From contig BRKX01000010.1 of NCBI GenBank assembly GCA_026008535.1, positions 27,042,001 to 27,106,000 on the forward strand: 64,000 bases of DNA, written 5' to 3'. The notes under the pieces were generated by a model. That model made no database searches and was not told the DNA's origin. It saw nothing but the letters and a program-made list of their open reading frames with translations. Numbering within the stretch: the stretch's first letter is position 1; every line of letters begins with the position of its first letter. Positions 56,917 through 64,000 of the stretch are shown here, one piece after another. The stretch is from Perilla frutescens (Eukaryota > Streptophyta > Magnoliopsida > Lamiales > Lamiaceae). The translations under genes were made by a program, and so were the position numbers.

Positions 56917-57528
56917 TCAATTAATGGAAGTAGAACAATGTGTGGCTTGGTGGGAACCTAATGGAGTCGAAGCATTAGCTCCAAACGCCATAACAGTTGC
57001 ACAATCTACGTTGAATCTATATCTTCTTGAAACCCAATAATTTCCCAGTCTCCAACTCAGCCTGCCGGTCACCTTGAAGTCTATCGCCACTTCTCCGGTG
57101 GCCGGAGGCAGAGACGGGTCGAAAACAGGCAAAGACGCGCTGAGAAGTTTTGTTTCTTCATGGTCTTGATAGAATGGGGGCATTGAAGTGTGAGGAGTGA
57201 TGACGCGGCCGTTGTAAGAAGCATGCACGAGGAATCTGTGGTAGTAGATTCCAACTTTGTTGTTTGGATTGGTGGATAGGAGAGTGAGAGTGATGTTGAT
57301 GGAGGAGTTGAGGTGCAGATTATTAATGATGTTAGCTTGTTTGAGGGAGAAGTTTGGATTTCTTGGGTGGAGGATGAACCAAACCAGGAGTATGAGAGAG
57401 AGGATTGATAGGATGAGGGTGGAGACGTAGAACAAGACCTTCTTCTTCTTCTTCTTCAATTTCTCCAATTTCAATATTGCTTGCTTCTCTGCGCAGTGTT
57501 TGGGAGATTTCTCATGGATTAAGGACAT
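56917..57528 (-). CDS. NDR1/HIN1-like (NHL) protein, LEA-2 domain
   Basis: A 203-residue protein without introns. A lysine-rich cytosolic stretch (24-30) precedes one membrane span (about 31-53), then the LEA-2 domain (about 70-180) with NPNFSL and the family motif NPNNKVGIYY (87-96). This is the topology of NHL proteins: type II membrane proteins at the plasma membrane, several of which act in pathogen response and stress. Length fits the family (about 200-230). The C-terminal 25 residues are small and polar, without an obvious lipid-anchor signal. ATG 57528 is the only good start, 9 bp from a GA tract. The exact member is not identifiable by eye. Confidence 0.9.
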   Translation of the reverse strand: MSLIHEKSPKHCAEKQAILKLEKLKKKKKKVLFYVSTLILSILSLILLVWFILHPRNPNFSLKQANIINNLHLNSSINITLTLLSTNPNNKVGIYYHRFLVHASYNGRVITPHTSMPPFYQDHEETKLLSASLPVFDPSLPPATGEVAIDFKVTGRLSWRLGNYWVSRRYRFNVDCATVMAFGANASTPLGSHQATHCSTSIN

Positions 57529-57535
57529 TGCAAAC

Positions 57536-57536
<1 letters not shown>

Positions 57537-57574
<38 letters not shown>
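57537..57574 (-). repeat. (GA)n tract upstream of the NHL gene
   Basis: About 19 GA repeats; on the gene's strand a CT tract ending 8 bp before the ATG. Confidence 0.95.
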
Positions 57575-57576
<2 letters not shown>

Positions 57577-57800
57577 TACAATGAGCTAAGGAATTGAGAA
57601 ACTGGAAGATGATGGGGGTAAATAAAGGGGGTTAGTTGGTTCGTGCAATGCAGAAAAAGCAGACCAATTTAGTATCAAGCCAAGTCTAACATCTTGAAAT
57701 TAAATAAATGACGATTAATTACTCAAATCAGTATATATTGTTTTTCTTTGAATGAAGGAAGAGTTGAATTATTTGAATGAAAAATTAATCTCACTGTCTT

Positions 57801-58812
57801 AGAGCATCTCCGATGCTAAGCATCTATTTGGTGCACATTCTGCACCAAATATGTGCAATTTCAGTACTAAATTTTTTTACAGTTCTAATGTTTTGCACCA
57901 AATTTTACACCAAATAACAATATTCTCTTAAAAATTCCATTTTGGCTTATAATTGAAATATGAATATGCTTAATAATTCAATATATATTTTTTTAAAAAT
58001 GATAATTATCAAAAACTAATAACTTTTAATTGTATACTTTCAAAAAAATATATATTATTAAAAAATTATAACATATAATGTGCTTAGAATAATGATGAGC
58101 AAATATAGAAATTTATTCGTTTGAATGACGAATTGGTCACAACATTGATGGAAGGAAATGTTGTTGTGAACTTGAGGGAAGAAAATAGGATTTTATTCAA
58201 AAAATTGGATTCTATCTCCGATCCCACTGTACGTGAATACGTTCGTGGTAAACAAATTAGAATTATACAAAAACGAAACCAAGCTCGTGAATCTTAGTCG
58301 TCTCCTCATCAAGGAGAATTTTCACAATTCAATCAATACGAATGTGAAGGACATGAGTTTGAGGATTCTTCAAACGATTTCAATCAATATTATAATTATA
58401 TTAGAGAATCTAGAAATGATTTGTAATCAATGTGTTTTTTCAAGTAGTTTTAGTTATTTGTAGTGTGTTTTTAAGTTAATTTATAGTAATTTATAATACG
58501 TGTGACTTCATTCTATCCATTATGCTTAATTAATTGTGCTTTTATTGAAATTGTTTATTTATTTAAATGATTTATAATTTAAATTAAGTGAATATATAAT
58601 TTATAAATTAAATTAAATTTACTAGATAATCTATTTAATAAAATAAAATAATTTATTAAATTAAATGTTGTAAGACCCATCAACGCCAATTTGGTGCAAT
58701 ACCGAATCCTGCCCAAAATTGGTACTACACCAATTTGGGGCAAGATTTGGAACAACATCAGAGCGAATTTCTGCACCAAATTGGTGTTTTAGTTCAGCAT
58801 TGGAGATGCTAT
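57801..58812 (+). mobile_element. PIF/Harbinger-type element with relic reading frame
   Basis: Ends are GAGCATCTCCGATGC and the inverse of TAGCATCTCCAATGC, flanked by TTA on both sides (57798-57800, 58813-58815). Internally a GCACCAAAT-type subterminal motif recurs near both ends in opposite orientation (57830, 58771). It contains a broken reading frame (58118-58424). Confidence 0.72.
58118..58424 (+). pseudogene. C-terminal relic of a PIF-associated (NAM-associated/Myb-like) protein
   Basis: One frame reads LREENRILFKKLDSISDPT then VREYVRGKQIRIIQKRNQAR, meets a single TAG, and continues SSPHQGEFSQFNQYECEGHE and EDSSNDFNQYYNYIRESRND to a stop at 58424. The charged helix followed by an acidic N/Y-rich tail resembles the end of plant proteins that accompany PIF/Harbinger transposases. 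The TTA-flanked element around it supports this. Not confirmed by any search. Confidence 0.4.
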
Positions 58813-58815
58813 TAG

Positions 58816-59758
58816 TGTTTATACAAGAAAATTTAGCTAGAAGATAGTGAACAACTTTTGAATTAAGGATAAATTTATGAGATCCAAGTGAAAAGGGGGA
58901 GCTCAAGAGCCAAGGCAATATTGATGAGCCCAGAAAAAGCAGTCTTAGTGGTAGCCCCCAGCACTTTAAGCCTTTACTTCTGTGTTAAGAAAATTAATTG
59001 AATATCTATATATATCTGTAATCTTAGTGTTAGATTACACCCATTGCTAAGTAGCATCAAACTGGTGATTAATTTCGCCATCTAAGGAAAAAACCCCCAA
59101 AATTAATGGAACTGTAAAACATTGATGCTAGCTAGTATCCTGAACAGAAATGGAAACTCAGACACTGAGATGAAATGCTGTGTTTCATCAATGGATGCAA
59201 TTTTTCATATTCTCTTTTAATGTGGTGATGTAGCTTGTTTAGGTGGAGAGTTTGGTTGAAGACAGAGAGCATTCACTATTTTACCATCTCATGGGAAGCA
59301 TAGAACAAGACCAAAAGCACACCTATATTAAGTAATTTCTGCAATTCAACAAACAACAAAAACATCACATTTTTCCCCTTTTTTTTTAAATTACAATAAT
59401 ATATAACTCGTAATCCCTGACAATACAAACATGTGATCAGATGTATGTCTACCTATTGGCATCATCAGATGCAACTCAGTTTGAAAAAAATGAAACTCAG
59501 AAGCAACAACTGTACTAAAATATGGCTATCAACTAACAATTATATCTACACATCAAGAGGAGAAGGGGAAGGCACTGCTTGTCAATATCGTGAATGCCTA
59601 AACAAATGAAAATAAATAATAATTATACAGCAATTACATAGTAACATAATCATTTTCACTCCTCACCCGGAAAGCCAAGCCCTTTGTTCACCAATCTTTT
59701 TCAGTGAAGCTAGGATACAGGCAGCAACCCAAATCTTTAAAGTTTAGAGGATGTTGAG
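58816..59758. other. 3' flank of PRR5
   Basis: No gene seen. About 59580-59758 probably includes the PRR5 3' untranslated region. Confidence 0.5.
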
Positions 59759-62700
59759 CTAATCAGCTGATGAGCTCCAAAGTTGAGGATCATTAGGCAT
59801 ATGACGTACAAACTGTCCTTTCACACGAGGACGCTGCTCAGCCAGCTTCCTTCTGCTTTCATACCGTACCTGTCAACAAAAGTCCAGTATTGATTAAGTA
59901 AGAATAAACCAGAGTTTTAAGGAACTCCACCGCATATATGTGCAGTCATATATAACTACCCTTAAACATTAGTGATCTCACAGCATCATCAAACAAATAG
60001 AAATGTATTACCGCATTAGAATTAGGTTGATCATGTTTTCCTGTATTTTTTTTTCCATATAACAATGATATAATACTGCAAGATCTGTGTTCAGATAATA
60101 TTTTAAGATTCAAACAACACTAAAATCAACGAACCTTCTTATCAAAGCATCTCTCCTTCCTCTTCAGCCTGAATTTTGTAAGAGCCGCTTCTCTTTGCAT
60201 GAATCGATGAGAGCCACTGTCATTAGCATGGAATACCTCTTCACCAGCAGCATCTGATGTGGCCTTCACAACTGAGATTGAATTAATCTTTCCATTGTCA
60301 CCAGAACCTGTACTTTGATGGTGGCTTGTATAGCCACTATAGAAACCACTGTTAGGACTCTGATCATTGGAAAAAGAAACATGTCCCCTATCCTCCAAAT
60401 TTTCCAGCTTCTGGCCTTGTTTATTATCAGTTTGATCCATGGTACAACTGATCCTTTGATCATTAAGGTTATGAAAATTCTGAGAAGTTGTGGGTTGATG
60501 ACAGTCAGCTGGATGGAAAGGATTCAAATAAGGGAAAGACTGTGCGTGGCTAGCCGTGCCTGGACTAGGCAAAGGCGACAAGCCAGATTGTGCATAATAC
60601 ATTTGAGGCATCACAGCACCAAATCCTTTTATCACTTTTTCAAATCTCACACCTCTAACTGGAATTGGTTGAGATGTTTCTCTTAGCTGAGGGTAAGAAA
60701 ATGTAGTTTCAGGAAGTCCTGGTAGGATACCAGTCGCAGAAGCATATTTTTGTGAGCTAATTCTTGAACCATGTGCATCGGAATTACACTCAGGGGTATG
60801 GTTGGATTGCTGTTTCTCAGAATTGGTTTCGAGGTCTTTCTGTTGATTACAGGTGCTTGGAGATGTGGAGTTTCTGGGCTGCAATGGCTTGTTGACATAC
60901 CTGTATAAGTTTTTACCCATCAGACTTCTAGTTGTAAAATTTTGTTGAAATTGTTTGAAGAATAAAATTACCATTCACGTGAATAACAGAAGTCAAATGG
61001 AATATATAAATAAGAGGAATAAGAAAAGTTGAGTCTTCATTTAAAGATTGAGATTTTAGAAACTCAGGAACAATAACACTCACCGTGAAAAGGCTGATGC
61101 ATCAGAATGGTTTAACCTGCGGGTTTCATCATTTACTTGATTTACTGAGCCACTAGGATGAGATCTTCTTAAAGACAGATCCAACTGGGGAAAAATATCA
61201 AACTTGTTTGTGCTAGCATTTGAGGCAGGACTGTCCAAAGTTCCTTTACAACCGTTGCCGAAAGCTCCAATTAAGTCAATTGCCTCTCTGACATGATTAA
61301 TCTCGACATTCTTAACAGTGGCATTAACTTGTTCCCACGAGTTCTTGTCCTGTCCTCGTGTTGTTCCATAATTAACATCTATGTTAGCCACATTCTGCAA
61401 CTCTAATTTCAAAATGACAAAAGATGCAAACTGTTAAGCATTTACCTATCCATGGAGCTGAAAGGATAGATGGTAGACACAAGAAAGGCAATGAGAATAT
61501 TACCTCCAGCCTCATTATCACGTGCTCTTGTTTTTCTACTTTCTTCTTGACTTTCTTCGTGCGCATGAATATTCACATCGTCTGAAAGGAATTTATTGTT
61601 TTTTATCTGTGAAAGGGAATGGGCATGTTCAACATCTGGTCCATCATTTTCCATCTCCGGTTTTGTGCATGAGCTCTGCAGATATAGCACACAACTTCTG
61701 TTTTATCTCGACTCAGAGAATGCTTTGAAGTTGTGTTCATTCAACTTGGCATTGTAAAAGTAAAATTGATGCTTTTATTAGCAGTATCATCAGGTGGGTT
61801 GGTGGAGGCAGGCGAGGTTCATTAGAATTTTGTGTATCGGGTGTGGTGATGCATCAACTGCCAGAGAAAAAGAAAATGTACATAGCTAGAATTGAATTTA
61901 CCTGGGCATCAGTTCCTTTCTCAATGCACTCCCTATTTCTCTGAATGCATGCCATATAGCCACTTGAGTGATTACTAGTAGCATTGTTCTCAGCTGTGGC
62001 TTCAATCTTCTGTTGAGCCATACTCTCGTCAGGAGGTCCAGGGCCAGCACCACTTGACTGATTCAATGATTGCAAAAAAAAAAAGGTGAAGAATAGAAAG
62101 ATAAGACTCCTTGCTCATCAAGAAACTTCGTTCCACAAAGAAAATAAATAACAAATTGTTTTAGAAAAACGGGTAGGGGCTTACAACTTGTTTCCTCCAT
62201 ACATGCTGCCACAAGTTCCTAAGCTCATTTTTCCTGACAGGCTTTACAAGAAAATCAGCTGCACCCCTCATCATGCATTTATAAACTATGCTGACTGAGT
62301 CATATGAAGACATCACTGCATTATCAAAGAAAGGTGTTTGAATCTACTATTATCAAAACATACTGCAAGAAATATTTGAAGAGCCAAACAAAGTGCATAT
62401 ATTACGCACTTATGACTGGAATGTTTTTGCAAATATCGTGCTCCATAATCAAGGTGAGAAGAGCATATCCAGAGATTGATGGCAATTCAACTTCTGTCAG
62501 AATTAGGTCAATGTTCTGTGCTCTGGATTTCAATACCTCCCATGCTTTTAAACCATCAGAAACTGCAGCAACTGCATCAAAGGGGGGGGGGGGGGAGAGG
62601 AGTTTAGCTCTGAACCATAATGCAATGTTATTAATCCACAAGCAGAAATTTGCATCATGATCAGATTACAAAACACTGAGAAATGTTAACCTGTCCATAC

Positions 62701-63527
62701 AGTGACGTAAACTATACAAATCCGGTCCAGCCAGGTAACAGTCAAATCATTGTGTTAATATATGTAAGTAAAGCTCTCGAGATTTCGCTCAACAGACCAT
62801 TTCCCTTATCCAATATCAATATTAGGGATCTAAAATTGGCAAATTCTTGTCAACCCAAGAGACAACAGACTTCATGGTGCCGATATATAAGAATAACCAC
62901 ATAACTTACTCGGAGTAGAATAGAAAAGGATTATGGTAGAAATCATCATCTAAAGGGTCAAGAAAACACATCCCATTCCTGCACTATTTCACCTACAGAA
63001 GCTAAACTGGGTGCTTACTAATCCACTAAAATCCCAAACAATCGATGTTCATATCTTAGTAGCCGATAAACAATCAAACCTAGTTTGATCCAAAATTAAA
63101 TTAGCTGATCAACAAAATATCAATACAATTCACCAACCACGAGAAATAACCATACTAATCATTAATCAACATCCACAACAACAATCTTAGAGCATCATGA
63201 AACACAAAAAAACATCTTAACAATCAAATCCCAGAAAAAAGGCCTAAAAAACCAACCTTTGTAGCTGCATTTCCTGAGAAGGGCAGCAATAATCTGCCTT
63301 GTTGAATCATCAGCTTCCACCAACAGCACTCTGACAGCCAATTTCGGCAGAAACCTCTCCCACCTAACTAGAGATGAAGTGGTCGCCACCTCCACAGCAG
63401 CCGGGGTTTCGCCGCCATCAGTTGTAATCTTCTGTTGCTGGTTGTTTTCAGCTACGTCAGTCTTCGCTGCCATTTCTTTTACTTGTAATCCAGTTCCACC
63501 TTCACTGCTCAATACAATATCTCCCAT
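59759..63527 (-). CDS. PRR5: pseudo-response regulator PRR5, circadian clock repressor, eight exons
   Basis: In Arabidopsis PRR5 acts in the nucleus as an evening-phased transcriptional repressor of CCA1, LHY and other genes. Exons (minus): 63257-63527, 62410-62571, 62185-62315, 61902-62057, 61504-61675, 61084-61402, 60135-60900, 59759-59869. All introns are GT-AG and phases agree, giving 695 residues. The pseudo-receiver spans about 66-185 (WERFLPK, VLLVEADDSTRQIIAALLRK); the phospho-acceptor Asp is replaced by Glu in LILTEVELPS, as in all PRRs. An EAR-type motif LDLSLRR (371-377) is the TOPLESS contact. The CCT domain (about 640-682; REAALTKFRLKRKERC, RYESRRKLAEQRPRVKGQFV) binds DNA. RVLLVEADD, VAAVSDGLKAWE and the SSCTKPEME segment favour PRR5 over PRR9 or PRR7. 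ATG 63527 gives the usual short N-terminus. The gene looks intact. Confidence 0.95.
62582..62595. repeat. G14 run at the PRR5 intron 1 acceptor
   Basis: Fourteen G on plus, so C14 on the gene's strand, ending 10 bp before the exon 2 acceptor (TTTGATGCAG). It serves as part of the polypyrimidine tract. Confidence 0.95.
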
Positions 63528-64000
63528 TTGTTTCAAGATTCAAGATTGATGCTGCTTTTCATGTGAGTAACGACTGCAGCGGTGGGAAATTGATTCTGAA
63601 AAAATCCTCGTTTCTCGTCGCTTTTTTTAGCAGCTTAGCACCATTTTTCAACCCAAAATATCTTAAATTGGAGACCCCATTCGCTCAAATTTTCATCTTG
63701 TCATGTCCTTTTACTGTCCACTTTAACTGTCTCTCATCTATGGCTCACAATTTCTTGTAATAATAGTGATGCTACGTTTTTGCAATCTCACCCCCCAAAC
63801 ATATCAAAATTGATGTTTTTGCACCCCTAAAATTTGACAACAAGAAATGTGTATGGCGACGAACAATATACAATAGTCAATATATATCTATATATAAAAG
63901 AGATTAAATGTAAACACTGTCTCAATGTATACATTAGGGATGGATTTGGATAGTTTAAATTAATTAGATGAACGGACAATATCTTTTACCTTTTTTCAGA
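63528..64000 (-). promoter_or_regulatory. PRR5 upstream region
   Basis: Probable 5' leader and promoter. It contains one exact evening element (listed separately) and T/C-rich stretches. No other gene is seen up to the window edge. Confidence 0.6.
63655..63663 (+). promoter_or_regulatory. evening element AAAATATCT
   Basis: Exact AAAATATCT, 128 bp upstream of the PRR5 ATG. In Arabidopsis this element is bound by CCA1, LHY and RVE8, and PRR5 is one of their direct targets. Either orientation is known to work. Confidence 0.7.

Overview
The window is plant nuclear DNA, from a eudicot and probably an asterid. Evidence: an AT-rich background with long microsatellites, genes interrupted by GT-AG introns, a plant clock gene (PRR5), a plant NHL/LEA-2 protein, a RING-H2 protein, and copia and gypsy retrotransposons primed by tRNA-Met and tRNA-Asp. 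The asterid placement rests only on the look of the retroelement proteins and is weak.

1-5056: a minus-strand Sirevirus-type copia element, entering the window within integrase and running back through protease, gag, primer-binding site and 5' LTR. It abuts a truncated FAR1/FHY3-like gene relic (5073-6279). 6866-13251: an AT-rich, gene-free block bounded by similar inverted termini. It holds a probable solo gypsy LTR (7810-9958), a 193-bp tandem duplication, a 67-bp AAT tract and a ~480-bp fold-back element.

13493-45964: one 32.5-kb nest. The outer layer is a plus-strand Sirevirus-type copia element with two ~1.75-kb LTRs and a TTTAG target duplication. Its 5' LTR was split by a second copia element (14935-19504), later shortened by a deletion. 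Just after its gag zinc knuckle sits a minus-strand Athila-type gypsy element (21264-36756). That element's 3' LTR was in turn split by a Tekay-like, apparently non-coding LARD with ~2.99-kb LTRs and a CAGGG target duplication (22575-31358). A deletion at the right edge removed nearly all of the outer pol, leaving its last 28 codons. Between pol and the 3' LTR lies the most unusual part: three diverged, tandem, related open reading frames (A 37604-38930, B 39299-41162, C 41747-43631). Each has its own TATA-like box about 115-135 bp upstream and its own basic, nuclear-signal-like C-terminus. All three are now broken by stops and frameshifts.

45970-64000 is ordinary gene space: an AT-rich spacer with a possible small solo LTR and two PIF/Harbinger-type elements with TTA duplications, an intronless RING-H2 gene (53327-53758, +), an NHL/LEA-2 gene (56917-57528, -), and a complete eight-exon PRR5 gene (59759-63527, -) encoding 695 residues with receiver, EAR motif and CCT domain. 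An exact evening element lies about 130 bp upstream of the PRR5 start codon. PRR5 is the only gene here whose pathway is clear: in Arabidopsis it is a TOPLESS-linked transcriptional repressor of the circadian clock. The RING and NHL genes have no visible functional link to it.
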